Assembly: GCF_025989185.1 (NCBI RefSeq)
Contig: NZ_JAPDNT010000026.1
Location: 1 to 64,000 of the forward strand
Length of the DNA stretch: 64,000 nt
Reading direction: 5' to 3'
Source: Limobrevibacterium gyesilva
Lineage (GTDB): Bacteria > Pseudomonadota > Alphaproteobacteria > Acetobacterales > Acetobacteraceae
Shown: piece by piece, positions 8,868-17,601 of the stretch
Layout: every line of letters begins with the position of its first letter
Position numbering within the stretch: position 1 is the first letter of the stretch
Position numbers and translations under genes: made by a program
Notes under the pieces: generated by a model
Told to the model about the DNA's origin: nothing
What the model saw: only the letters and a program-made list of their open reading frames with translations
Databases searched by the model: none

Positions 8868-10333
8868 CAGATGCTGGCCAGGACGATCAGCGCCATCAGC
8901 CCGGCGCAGACGAGGCTGGTGCGGTCCCTGGCCGCGAACAGCACGGGATCGTCATGCATCTCGCCACGCTGCGTCAGGATCATGATCCGGCTGATCCAGT
9001 ACAGCAGGATCATCGGGATCAGCCATAATTTCTCCGGCGAGGCATAGAGCGCCGCGACGGTCGGACTGTTCACGTACAGCACGAACACCAGCACCGAGAC
9101 ATAGCCGCTGGTGCTTGCCATGGTCTGCAGGATCGGCAGGTCGTCCAGGCGGTAGCTGCGGCCCGGCGGATCGCCGGCGCCCTTCTTCAGGCGGTCGATC
9201 AGCTCGGTGCTGCGCTTCACCAGCGCCAGGCACAGGAAGAAGAAGATCGAGAACATCAGCAGCCAGGGCGACAGCGCGACCGATATCGCCACGGCGCCGG
9301 CCAGCAGGCGGATGCCATAGAGGCAGGCGAGCGTGAGCACGTCGATCGTCGGCTGCCGCTTCAGGAAGACCGAGTAGCCGGCGCTCAGCGTGTAATACGC
9401 GGCCAGGACGGCGAGGAACTTCCACGGCAGGACCAGACCGATCAGCGTCGAGACCAGGACCGTCGCGAAGCACAACCGGATCCCCGCGACCAGGTCGAGC
9501 GTGCCGGCCGCGAACGGGCGATGGCGCTTGGTGGAATGGGCGCGGTCGTTGCGCAGATCCAGCAGGTCGTTGAGCAGATAGAGGCCGGAGGCGCCAAGGC
9601 TGAAGCTGGCGAAGGCGGCGAAGCAGGCCAGCGCGGTCGGAACATCGAACTGATGGGCGGTGAAGGCGGGCACGAAGATCAGCAGGTTCTTCAGCCACTG
9701 GTGCACGCGAATGGCCTGCAGGTAGTCCTGCAGCCGCGTGGCGCGCGGATCGAGGATGACGGCGCCGGGAAACCGCGCCTTGACCGTGCGGATCAGGCCG
9801 GGCGAGGCGTTGACGGCGACGACCCCGCCGGCGTCCTTCCACACCTCCAGGTCGGCCGGCGAATTGCCGGCATAGTCGAATCCGCCCTGGCCGAAAGCGG
9901 CGCACAGCGCGCGGGATTTGGCCGCACCCTTCAGGTTGGTCTGCCCGTCCGAGGCGAACACCGCGTCGAACAGGCCGGTATGCGCGGCGATGGCGCGTGC
10001 GTAGCTCTCATGCGCGGCCGAGGCCAGGACAAGGCGCCGCCCCCGCGCCTTCTCCGCCTGCAGATAGGCCAGCAGCTGCGGATTGAGCGGCAGGCTGGCG
10101 ACATCGAGCGCCACCTGCTCGGCCACCCGCGCCTTGAACGCCGCCCGGCCGCCGCGCAAGGCCGCCAGCGCATCGGGCCCGCGCAGAGGCATGGTGGACA
10201 ACAGGACGGAGAAGGATTCGACCAGCAGGTCCGACTTGATCAGCGTGCCGTCGAGATCGACGACGAGCGGGCGATCGATCGCGGCGCTGTCGCCGGAATT
10301 CGTTGTGGGGGTGGGACTGTCCATCGGCGACAT
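8867..10333 (-). CDS. HAD phosphatase-UbiA prenyltransferase fusion
   Basis: A 488-residue protein from ATG 10333, chosen for GGGAG just upstream; GTG 10345 is also open. The N-terminal about 200 residues are a HAD domain with VVDLDGTLIKSD, LVLASAAHESYA and the DYAGNSPADLEVW aspartate motif. The rest is a UbiA domain with about eight membrane helices and the prenyl-binding motif NDLLDLRNDRAHSTKRHRP. In mycobacteria a UbiA enzyme transfers 5-phosphoribosyl from PRPP to decaprenyl phosphate and a separate phosphatase acts next. Here the HAD domain could supply that phosphatase step. It is coupled to the DprE1-like gene. Confidence 0.85.
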   Translation of the reverse strand: MSPMDSPTPTTNSGDSAAIDRPLVVDLDGTLIKSDLLVESFSVLLSTMPLRGPDALAALRGGRAAFKARVAEQVALDVASLPLNPQLLAYLQAEKARGRRLVLASAAHESYARAIAAHTGLFDAVFASDGQTNLKGAAKSRALCAAFGQGGFDYAGNSPADLEVWKDAGGVVAVNASPGLIRTVKARFPGAVILDPRATRLQDYLQAIRVHQWLKNLLIFVPAFTAHQFDVPTALACFAAFASFSLGASGLYLLNDLLDLRNDRAHSTKRHRPFAAGTLDLVAGIRLCFATVLVSTLIGLVLPWKFLAVLAAYYTLSAGYSVFLKRQPTIDVLTLACLYGIRLLAGAVAISVALSPWLLMFSIFFFLCLALVKRSTELIDRLKKGAGDPPGRSYRLDDLPILQTMASTSGYVSVLVFVLYVNSPTVAALYASPEKLWLIPMILLYWISRIMILTQRGEMHDDPVLFAARDRTSLVCAGLMALIVLASI

Positions 10334-10396
10334 TCTGGCTCCCACCTGGTCGATGCGTTTTCGTTACCGTCCGCTTTCGTTCCGGTCAAGCCCGCG

Positions 10397-11530
10397 TCAT
10401 TCCGCCTGCACCTGCCGCTGCGCATGGCTGCCGGGCCGGCTTCCCAGCACGATGCGGACGAACGTCTCCATCGCCAGCAGCAGGACCAGCGGCAGGATCT
10501 CGAAGATCACCCGCAGCTCGCGCTGCACGCCGCCGGTGACGAACAGCAGGAACCACGGGATCATGATGATGCTGGCCCGGCGCAGCGTCTCCTGCTTGTT
10601 CGGGAAGTCGTAGAACACGGCCAGCAACCCCCCCACCATCAGCATCAGCATCGGCAGGTTGATGTGTTCGGTGAAGAAATAGATCTGTTCAGGGAGGTAG
10701 TATTCGTGCCCCGCGCCCGCGTTCCCGGCGAAATGCGCCCGCACCGCGCCGTGGACGATGACGAACAGCGCCAGCTGCGCCAGGAAGTAGAGCAGGTTGC
10801 GCGCGAGCGGCATCCGGCCGATGTTCACGAAGAAGAACGTTCCCGCATACAGGATCAGCGTCTCCTTCATCAGATAGGCCGGCACGAGCAGCAGCAGGAA
10901 CACGAGGTTCCAGCGGTATTCCAGGCACAGCAGCAGCAGGGTGCCGAACAGCAGCACGCCGAAATCGTAGATATGGGACAGGCCCAGCAGCAGGATGGCG
11001 TTCACCGCCAGGAAGGAGAAGCCGAGCGACGCCAGGGCGATCAGGGGGTTGCCGAACAGCCTTTCCGACAGGACGTAGACCGTCATCAGGAACAGGAAGA
11101 AATAGGCGCCCGCGACAGCCGCATAGGCCACCACGCTGTCGCATGACGGCGCCGGTTCCGAGGTCGCCCTGGCGCACAGCACCGCCGTCTTGGCCTTCAG
11201 CACGTCCGGCAGCAGGGCGGGGACGTGCACCTGGTCCCTGGCGAAATTGACCAGCACCGGCGTCAAATATCTGTAGGCGAACGGGCGCGCCGCGGTACCG
11301 TCCAGGTAGCGCGCCAGGCTGACGCGGTCCTCGCCCAGGACGGTGGTCTCGGTGATCTGGTTGGAGACGGCCTTGTAGCTCAGGAAGGCGGCAACGCAGG
11401 CCGCCAGCAAGAAAATAACGGGCCGTATGGCGCTGATCGGGATGAGCCTGCCCCACTCCCTGTTCTGAATCAGCGAAACAAGAGAGGAAGAACCCGCCGG
11501 GTAGGCTGCAGCGCTGCCGAATTGTGCCAT
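10397..11530 (-). CDS. polytopic membrane protein of unknown function
   Basis: A 377-residue protein with about nine or ten hydrophobic segments and short loops. A luminal-type stretch RPFAYRYLTPVLVNF (about residues 82-96) and ILLLGLSHIYDFGVLLF mid-protein are the most distinctive parts. I do not recognise a named family; the arrangement resembles membrane glycosyltransferases or polymerases of polysaccharide clusters. It lies 63 bp upstream of the HAD-UbiA gene on the same strand and may act in the same polyprenyl-phospho-sugar route, for example as a transferase using that donor. That is inference. Confidence 0.6.
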   Translation of the reverse strand: MAQFGSAAAYPAGSSSLVSLIQNREWGRLIPISAIRPVIFLLAACVAAFLSYKAVSNQITETTVLGEDRVSLARYLDGTAARPFAYRYLTPVLVNFARDQVHVPALLPDVLKAKTAVLCARATSEPAPSCDSVVAYAAVAGAYFFLFLMTVYVLSERLFGNPLIALASLGFSFLAVNAILLLGLSHIYDFGVLLFGTLLLLCLEYRWNLVFLLLLVPAYLMKETLILYAGTFFFVNIGRMPLARNLLYFLAQLALFVIVHGAVRAHFAGNAGAGHEYYLPEQIYFFTEHINLPMLMLMVGGLLAVFYDFPNKQETLRRASIIMIPWFLLFVTGGVQRELRVIFEILPLVLLLAMETFVRIVLGSRPGSHAQRQVQAE

Positions 11531-11666
11531 CTGATCCGCTTCTCGATGCGTAGAACCACGTTTTCAGTCGCGCCTCACGACGCTGTTTATTCTTGGCCTT
11601 CCCAGTATAGGCAGAATGTTAGTGTAACGCCCGAAACATTCCCGCGACAACGCCCGAATGCGGCCC

Positions 11667-12758
11667 CTACCCCGGCCCGTCGAACAGCGCCGCGTAGGCG
11701 CGGAACATGTCCTCCTGGTCGAAATCCCGCTCGGCCTTGGCACGGTTGGCCGCACCGATGGCGCGGCGCAGCTCCGGCTGCGTGGCGAGCGTTCCGAGGG
11801 AAACGGCCAGCGCCGCATCGGTGGGCGGCGTCACCAAGGCGCGGTTGCCGTCGCACAGCATGTCGCGGATGTCCCCCACATCGGTCGCCGCCACCGGCAG
11901 CCCCGCCGCCATCGCCTCCAGCACCGATAGCGGCATCTGCTCGGTGTCCGATGACAGGGCGAACACGTCGAACCCGCGATAGAGATGTTGCGGCTCGCTG
12001 ACATGGCCGATGAAGCCGACGCGATCGGCAAGCCCCAGCTCCGCCGCAAGTGCCTCCAGCCCCGGCCGCTCCGGCCCGTCGCCGGCAATGACGAGGCGGG
12101 GCGGGGCCGCATCCGCCGCCATGGCATCGGCCATCAGCCGGAACGCCCGCAGCAGCCGGCCGAGATTCTTCTCGGCGCGCAAAGCCGCGACGGTGCCGAC
12201 GACCAGCCCGTCGCGTGGGGCGTGGTCCGTCACCTGGAACCGTGCGAGATCGATGCCGTTCGGGACATAGCGAACGCGCCGCACATCCAGTCGCCAGGTC
12301 CCGGTGGCGATGCGCCACAGCACCCGCGACGGCACGACGACCGTGGCGCGGCGCAGGAACAGCCGGCGCAGCAGCACCCGCCGCGGAATCTGCGCCGCCC
12401 GCTCCTCCGGCCCGAACCCGTCCTCGACATGGATATGGCGGGCGAGCGGCAGCGCATTGGCCATGGCCCACTCGATCGAGCCCCAGTTGCTGGTGATCAG
12501 CGCGTCCGGCCGCAGCGCGCGCAGCATTGCCCGGAAGCGCCGGACATTGCCGAGCGTGTCGCCCTTGCGGATGTCCACCCGCGGAAACGCGACGTCGAGC
12601 CCGGGCGATAACCGCTCCCGGCAGGCGAGATCGCCGTCCATGGCGACGATCGCGTGGCGCCAGCGCCGCCCGAACCGGTTGGCGACGGCGGCGAAGCGAA
12701 CCTGCGGCCCGCCCACCGCAAAGGTCGCGTAGACATGCAGCAGCAGTGGTGCCGCCAT
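11667..12758 (-). CDS. family 4 glycosyltransferase
   Basis: A 363-residue GT-B protein from ATG 12758, which overlaps the stop of the oxidoreductase-epimerase fusion (TGATG), so it is translationally coupled. The N-terminal part contains LLHVYATFAVGGPQVRFA, a GT4 acceptor-domain opening. VRYVPNGIDLARF, VGTVAALRAEKNLGRLL, LVIAGDGPERPGLE and VFALSSDTEQMPLSVLEAMAAG are the classical donor-side motifs, with the catalytic-region glutamates in the last. It probably uses the sugar made by its coupled partner. The same frame stays open far upstream on the antisense of the partner gene; that extension is a GC artefact. Confidence 0.9.
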   Translation of the reverse strand: MAAPLLLHVYATFAVGGPQVRFAAVANRFGRRWRHAIVAMDGDLACRERLSPGLDVAFPRVDIRKGDTLGNVRRFRAMLRALRPDALITSNWGSIEWAMANALPLARHIHVEDGFGPEERAAQIPRRVLLRRLFLRRATVVVPSRVLWRIATGTWRLDVRRVRYVPNGIDLARFQVTDHAPRDGLVVGTVAALRAEKNLGRLLRAFRLMADAMAADAAPPRLVIAGDGPERPGLEALAAELGLADRVGFIGHVSEPQHLYRGFDVFALSSDTEQMPLSVLEAMAAGLPVAATDVGDIRDMLCDGNRALVTPPTDAALAVSLGTLATQPELRRAIGAANRAKAERDFDQEDMFRAYAALFDGPG

Positions 12759-14848
12759 CAGGGCGCGTGCACCAGGATGGCGCGGCGCCGGAACAGCTCG
12801 GTATCGGACACCGGCTGCCAGCCGAGGTCGCGCACGGCATCGGCGCAATCGAACCTCGCCTGCATGCCGCGTGAGAGGAAATCGCGCCGCGCCGGCGCCG
12901 GCACGCGGCGGCCGGTCGCGCGCTTGACCACCCACTTGCCGAAATCCTCCAGCCATAGCCAGGTCGTGGATTGCGGGTGATAACGCAGCGGCCGCCCCAG
13001 CGCCTGCGCGAGATCGGCGACATAGCGCCGCGCGTCCGGCCGCACGTCGCCCACGAGGTTGTAGCAGCGGCCCTCGATCCCCTCGGCGCGGCAGGCCTGC
13101 AGGATCGCCGCGGCCACGTCCTCCACCAGCACGAAGGGCAGCGCGTTGCGGCCGTCGTTCCAGCCGATGCAGTGCTGCTCGTTGTTGTAGAGCCCGACGC
13201 CGCTGTGGAAGGGCGAGCTCCCCTCCCCCACCACCAGCCCGGGCCGCAGGATCACCACCGGCAGCCCTTCGCGCGCATGCAGATCCAGCAGCAGGCGGTC
13301 GCACAGCACCTTCGCGCGCGCATAGTCGCCGCGCTTGTGCTCCTGCGGGTCGGGCGGCGTGGCGCCGGTCACGGCAGCCGGTTGCGGGCCGAGATACAGG
13401 GCGGCGATGGAGCCGACATGGACCAGCCGCCGCACGCCCTTGTCGCGGCAGACCTTCGCCACCGTCTCGGCGCCGCCGACCATGGCCCGGCGCACCTCCT
13501 CGAACGAGCCGCCGCCGCCGCCATGCGCGAGATTGACCACGACGGGGGCGTCGCCGATCGCACGCGCCACCGCTTCGGCATCGCCGATATCGCCGCGATG
13601 CAGGGTCGCCCGCGGATCGTCGAACACGGCGGGCAGGTTGCGCAGGCTGCGGGCCATGACGGCGACGCGCAGGCCGTCGGCCACGAACCGGCGGACGACG
13701 TGGGTGCCGATGAAGCCGGTGCCGCCGAGCACCGCCACGTCGCACGGCCCCACGGCCTCTGCCTTCGCCGGCCGCGGCGTGGGCCTCGGCATCACCTGGT
13801 CGCGGATGGTCTCGCAGACCGTCACGAGATCCGCGCCGAAGTGCCCATCCAGCGCCGGGACGGCGCCGGCGTCGAGTGCTGCGTGGAACGCCGCGATGCT
13901 GGCGCGCATGCTGACGAAGAACGGATCGCTGCGCCCCTTCAGGCGCAACGTGGAAGCGGCATAGTCCGCCATCCCGCGCGCGGCGTCGCGGGCGATGCCG
14001 CCGGCGGTGGCAAGGCCGGAAACCATGCCGTCCAGCGCTTCCAGCCAGCGCGAGCGGCGATAGCTGAACATCCGGTTGGCGAGGATGTCCGCCACCGCCA
14101 CGCCGTCGTCGCAGATCACCGTCACCTGCCAGAACGGAAAGGACTGGCCGACGGCGAAGCGCAACTGCGCCGGCAGCGCCCGGCAGGTCAGCGACACATC
14201 GAGCGCCGGCGTGAACGGCAGCCCCGGCGCGATCTCGACCGGCGGCCCGGCCAGCGCCCGCACCTCCTGCACCGCCCCGGCCAAAGCGACGATCTGCGAC
14301 AACGGGTGCACGGCCTGCTCCAGCAGGATGTTGCCGGGCTCGCGGAACATCCAATGGCCGAACTGCCGCGCCGCCATCTGCCGCAGCGGCACGTTGTAGA
14401 GGCAGGAGACATGGTTCGGCCGCCCGAGCGTGCCGGCATCCAGCAGCCGGCGCAGCCGGGCAAAGGCAGGGTGATGGACGAAGTTCTGGTTGACGCCGAG
14501 TGCCGCACCGGAGGCCGCGGCGGCCTCCAGCAGCGCTCGGCACTCCGCACTTCCGGCCGCCAGCGGCTTTTCCAGCAGCACCGCCTTTCCGGCCTGCAGC
14601 AGCGTCAGCGCCACCGGGGCATGCAGGTCCGGCGGCACCAGCACATGGGCACGGTCGAAGGCATCGGCGGCGAGCGCGGCCTCGACCGACGCGAACACGT
14701 CACCGGCGCCAATATCGCGCGCAAGCCGCGTCGCTGCGGCCTCGTTCGGATCGACGATGGCGGTGATGCGATGGTCCGGGATCGCCTTCAACGCATCTGC
14801 ATGGACCCGCGAAATGTAGCCGGCGCCCACCAGACAGATACGGCTCAT
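12758..14848 (-). CDS. fused Gfo/Idh/MocA oxidoreductase and NAD-dependent epimerase/dehydratase
   Basis: A 696-residue two-domain protein. Residues 1-350 are a Gfo/Idh/MocA dehydrogenase with the Rossmann motif GAGYIS (8-13) and the EKP signature at 93-95. Residues 370-696 are an extended SDR with GGTGFIG (375-381) and a YARAK segment fitting the YxxxK catalytic pair. A fusion of two sugar-nucleotide enzymes suggests consecutive oxidation and reduction or epimerisation of one nucleotide-sugar. It is coupled to a glycosyltransferase downstream and lies 65 bp after the flippase, so it probably feeds a rare sugar into the repeat unit. Substrate unknown. Confidence 0.85.
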   Translation of the reverse strand: MSRICLVGAGYISRVHADALKAIPDHRITAIVDPNEAAATRLARDIGAGDVFASVEAALAADAFDRAHVLVPPDLHAPVALTLLQAGKAVLLEKPLAAGSAECRALLEAAAASGAALGVNQNFVHHPAFARLRRLLDAGTLGRPNHVSCLYNVPLRQMAARQFGHWMFREPGNILLEQAVHPLSQIVALAGAVQEVRALAGPPVEIAPGLPFTPALDVSLTCRALPAQLRFAVGQSFPFWQVTVICDDGVAVADILANRMFSYRRSRWLEALDGMVSGLATAGGIARDAARGMADYAASTLRLKGRSDPFFVSMRASIAAFHAALDAGAVPALDGHFGADLVTVCETIRDQVMPRPTPRPAKAEAVGPCDVAVLGGTGFIGTHVVRRFVADGLRVAVMARSLRNLPAVFDDPRATLHRGDIGDAEAVARAIGDAPVVVNLAHGGGGGSFEEVRRAMVGGAETVAKVCRDKGVRRLVHVGSIAALYLGPQPAAVTGATPPDPQEHKRGDYARAKVLCDRLLLDLHAREGLPVVILRPGLVVGEGSSPFHSGVGLYNNEQHCIGWNDGRNALPFVLVEDVAAAILQACRAEGIEGRCYNLVGDVRPDARRYVADLAQALGRPLRYHPQSTTWLWLEDFGKWVVKRATGRRVPAPARRDFLSRGMQARFDCADAVRDLGWQPVSDTELFRRRAILVHAP

Positions 14849-14913
14849 CGCGGTGCCTTCGATTCCAGAATGGACGGATACCTAATCGTCAACGAAACAG
14901 GGCTCAATCGATT

Positions 14914-16431
14914 TCAACCCGCCCGCAGCCGCGCCGCCGCCTGCCCGAGCAGGCGCCGCAGCAGCGCCAGGGCATCCAGCTCCGCCCCCGCCGGCCGGCC
15001 CGCGGCCAGCCAGCTCGCCAGCAGGACCGCGACATAGACCATGGCGCCGAGCACCACACCCAGGCCCAGGCCGGTCGCGGGCGGCCAGCCGCCGGCGCCT
15101 GCCCGATGCCAGCCCAGGCCCGTCGCGTGCAGCGCGATTGCCATCGCCGCCGTCGCCAGCAGGCTGCGCCAGGTTGCCCGCAGCAGGTCGCCGGGCCGCA
15201 GGTCGAACTGGCGGAAGGTGACGCGGGCATACAGCCCCTGCTCCACCGCCATAGCCACCGCCACCGCCACGGCAGCGCCGACCAACCCGGCCGCCTGCAC
15301 GCCCGCGGCGATCAGCACCACTCGCAGCAGCAGCGCCATGGCCTCGATGCGGAACATCCCGGCCATCAGCCCATGCACCTGGAACAGCGTGGCGCTCATG
15401 CTGCCGAGCACCGTCACCGTGCCCGCCAGCGCCAGGATCTCGATGAGCGGCGCGGTCTGCGCCCATTGCGCGCCGAAGGCCAGCGCCACCAGCGGCTCGG
15501 CCACCAGCGAGATCCCGACACCCGCCGGCAAGGTCAGCAGCGCCATGGTGCCGATGATGCGCAGATAGGTGCCGCCCGGCGTCTGCTCCACATGGCGACC
15601 GGCGGAAAACCCGGAAAAGGCGGCCCGGCACAGCGGCAGCACCAGCTCCGTCGTCGGCAGGGCGGCGATCTCGGCCCCCACCGAATAGATGCCCACCTGG
15701 GCCGGGTTCAGCATGCGTCCGATCAGGATGGTGTCGGCGCGGTTGCGCAGCAGCCCGACGCTGCTGATCGCCCAGGTCCACAGCGAATAGCCGAGCATCC
15801 CCCGCCATGCCTGCAGGGACAAACGCGGCCGGTACGGATGCATGACATAGCTGAACGCGACCCGCAGGACCCGCTGCGCCAGGATGCCCGCGATCAGCGC
15901 CCAGTAGCTGTGGAACATCGCCGCCAACGCCAGGGTCAGCACGATCCCGGCCAGCCGCGGCAGGATCCAGAGCTGGAATTCCTTGCGAAAGGCGAATTCG
16001 CGCCGGAAATCGACGATGCCGATGTTCTCGACCCCATCCAGCGCGATCACCAGCGCCAGCACCATCAGCACCTCGACCATGCGCGGCTCGGAGAAGAACG
16101 ACCCGGCCGGCCAGGCCAGGCCGAGGATCACCGCGCCGCTGACGAGGCCGCGGATCATGTTCAGCGTGAAGGCGGTGTCATAGACCTTCCGCGGCGGATC
16201 CTTCTCGCGGATCACCGCCTCCTCGATGCCGAGCCAGGAGAACGCCTCGATCGCCTGGGCGAAACTCGTTGCCAGCGCCACCAGGCCGAAATCGGCGGGC
16301 ATCAGCAGGCGCACCAGAACCAGCGTGCTGACCAGGCCGAGTGCGCGCGTCGCCAGCCGCCAGCCGATGATCCAGCCGGTGCCGGTCGCCGTCTTCAGCA
16401 ACAGCGAAGCCGGCGCCGCCTCGTCGGTCAT
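14914..16431 (-). CDS. Wzx-type oligosaccharide flippase
   Basis: A 505-residue protein with 12-14 hydrophobic helices typical of the MOP/PST flippase family (TGWIIGWRLATRALGLVSTLVLVRLL at the start, RNRADTILIGRMLNPAQVGIYSVG in the middle). It should move lipid-linked oligosaccharide across the inner membrane. The start ATG 16431 overlaps the stop of the ribbon-helix-helix partition gene as ATGA (16428-16431), so a polysaccharide gene appears co-transcribed and translationally coupled with plasmid partition genes. A second flippase lies at 56820. Confidence 0.9.
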   Translation of the reverse strand: MTDEAAPASLLLKTATGTGWIIGWRLATRALGLVSTLVLVRLLMPADFGLVALATSFAQAIEAFSWLGIEEAVIREKDPPRKVYDTAFTLNMIRGLVSGAVILGLAWPAGSFFSEPRMVEVLMVLALVIALDGVENIGIVDFRREFAFRKEFQLWILPRLAGIVLTLALAAMFHSYWALIAGILAQRVLRVAFSYVMHPYRPRLSLQAWRGMLGYSLWTWAISSVGLLRNRADTILIGRMLNPAQVGIYSVGAEIAALPTTELVLPLCRAAFSGFSAGRHVEQTPGGTYLRIIGTMALLTLPAGVGISLVAEPLVALAFGAQWAQTAPLIEILALAGTVTVLGSMSATLFQVHGLMAGMFRIEAMALLLRVVLIAAGVQAAGLVGAAVAVAVAMAVEQGLYARVTFRQFDLRPGDLLRATWRSLLATAAMAIALHATGLGWHRAGAGGWPPATGLGLGVVLGAMVYVAVLLASWLAAGRPAGAELDALALLRRLLGQAAARLRAG

Positions 16432-16712
16432 TCGCGCCGGCGCGGCGTGCGGTCCTCGAGATCGGCCGGCGCCACGGCAAGCCCGGCGGCGGCCAGAGCC
16501 CGGCACACCACCTGCTTCTGCGTCAGGCCCTCGGCCCTGGCCTGCGCGGTCAGCGCCGCCACGGTGCTGCTGCGCAGGCGCAGGTTCAGCGTGGTCGGCC
16601 GGTCCGGCGAGGCGATCTGCGCGGGCGGCAGCGATGGTGTCTGCAAGGCGGTGATGCGCAGCGCCTCCTCGGCGGACGGCCGGGCGGCGCTGCGGGGTTT
16701 GAGAATCTTCAT
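16428..16712 (-). CDS. ribbon-helix-helix partition protein (ParB-type partner of ParA)
   Basis: Ninety-four residues. The basic N-terminal tail (residues 1-38) is likely disordered and is followed by a ribbon-helix-helix segment TTLNLRLRSSTVAALTAQARAEGLTQKQVVCRALAAAGL (about 40-78, described here by its ends TTLNLRLR and VVCRALAAAGL). This layout, a small RHH protein right after a short ParA, matches type Ib partition cassettes such as ParF/ParG and delta/omega, where the RHH protein binds tandem short repeats and represses its own operon. An array of 8-bp repeats (16715-16754) sits directly in front of its start. Known relatives bind 7-8-bp periodic sites. Confidence 0.8.
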   Translation of the reverse strand: MKILKPRSAARPSAEEALRITALQTPSLPPAQIASPDRPTTLNLRLRSSTVAALTAQARAEGLTQKQVVCRALAAAGLAVAPADLEDRTPRRRE

Positions 16713-16714
16713 GC

Positions 16715-16754
16715 CACTTCTCTACGTCGTTACGTCGCCACATACCCACGTCAT
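16715..16754 (+). repeat. octad array A, in front of the RHH partition gene
   Basis: Five tandem 8-bp units at 16715, 16723, 16731, 16739 and 16747 with cores CACT, TACG, TACG, CACA and CACG. It lies between the RHH gene start (16712) and the parA stop (16751-16753), slightly overlapping the latter. Position and 8-bp period suit an operator or centromere site for the RHH protein. Confidence 0.75.
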
Positions 16755-17383
16755 CGCGGCAGCCAGCCGCGCTCGCGCAATTCCGCGAGCAGGCCCGCGA
16801 TCTCGATCACGGCCGGGCCGATCTGCGGAATGCGCCCGGAATAGGACAGCTCGCCATACGCCACGAGGTCGCTGAGCGACGCCTCTAGCCGCGGCAGGCC
16901 GGCGACCTGGATCTCGTGGGCCGCGTGCCGCGCGAGCTGCGTGCGCCGCACCTTGTTCAGCAGCACGGCCGTCGGGATCTCGCGCCGCGCCGCCCGCGCC
17001 AGCCCTTCGGCCAGCCGCACGGTCTTCTCCGCCTCGGTCACGTCGGCCTCGCCGCTGAGCGTGGGCACCAGCACCGCGTCCGCACTGGTCATGGCGACCG
17101 CCGCGGAGCGGTTGCCGAAGCCTGCGGTGTCCACGATGACGATGTCAGCCTCACCGGCCTTGCTGTCAATCAGGTACGCAAGCCGCGTCTCGTCGGATTC
17201 CGCATGGGTCTCGAAGGTCGGGCCCTCATAGGCATTGGCGGCCCAGCGGCTGAATGCCTGGGTAGGGTCGGCATCCAGCGCCACGACCTTGCGGCCCTCG
17301 GCGGCCAGCGAGCCCGCGAGCAGCATGGCGACCGTGGTCTTGCCGGGCCCGCCCTTGGAACTGGCGATCGTCAGCACGGGCAC
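16751..17383 (-). CDS. parA: ParA-family partition ATPase
   Basis: A 210-residue ParA without the N-terminal HTH extension, hence the short type Ib class (ParF-like). The deviant Walker A motif KGGPGKTT is at residues 10-17, with the signature lysine at 10; VVALDADPTQAFSRW and VIVDTAGFG supply the Walker A-prime and B regions. The start is GTG 17383 with AGAGGAG six bases upstream. It would form ATP-dependent structures on the nucleoid that position the plasmid, stimulated by the RHH protein encoded 38 bp downstream. An 8-bp repeat array (17396-17451) covers its promoter region. Confidence 0.9.
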   Translation of the reverse strand: MPVLTIASSKGGPGKTTVAMLLAGSLAAEGRKVVALDADPTQAFSRWAANAYEGPTFETHAESDETRLAYLIDSKAGEADIVIVDTAGFGNRSAAVAMTSADAVLVPTLSGEADVTEAEKTVRLAEGLARAARREIPTAVLLNKVRRTQLARHAAHEIQVAGLPRLEASLSDLVAYGELSYSGRIPQIGPAVIEIAGLLAELRERGWLPR

Positions 17384-17395
17384 GGGCGACTCCTC

Positions 17396-17451
17396 TACGG
17401 CATTACGTCGCGATGCGTATACGGCGATACGTCGTTACGTGTCCACATGTG
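17396..17451 (+). repeat. octad array B, in front of parA
   Basis: Seven tandem 8-bp units at 17396, 17404, 17412, 17420, 17428, 17436 and 17444, with cores TACG, TACG, GATG, TACG, TACG, TACG and CACA; the commonest unit is TACGTCGY. It begins 13 bp upstream of the parA GTG. It is the longest of the eight arrays and the best candidate for the primary centromere and par operator. Confidence 0.8.
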
Positions 17452-17467
17452 ACGCCGCACCCGAAGA

Positions 17468-17590
17468 TGTCGGTAGAGTCCCCACCCTGGGCGGCTCAAA
17501 TTTCCCGCAGGACAAGACCGGTCCGGGAAAAGGCGGCAATTCTGTTTCGGAATCAGACAGATGGGCCGGCAGGTGGGGACTCTACCGACA
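17468..17590. repeat. pair of iterons in inverted orientation downstream of rep
   Basis: The 19-bp sequence at 17468-17486 (core GTCGGTAGAGTCC) recurs as a perfect reverse complement at 17572-17590. The 85-bp segment between them, which has no gene, could form a large loop. It lies between the rep stop (17602) and the par promoter region. The same core appears four more times upstream of rep, so these two copies may titrate RepA or allow handcuffing; that role is inferred from other iteron plasmids. Confidence 0.75.
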
Positions 17591-17601
17591 CCCCGCCCGC
17601 C

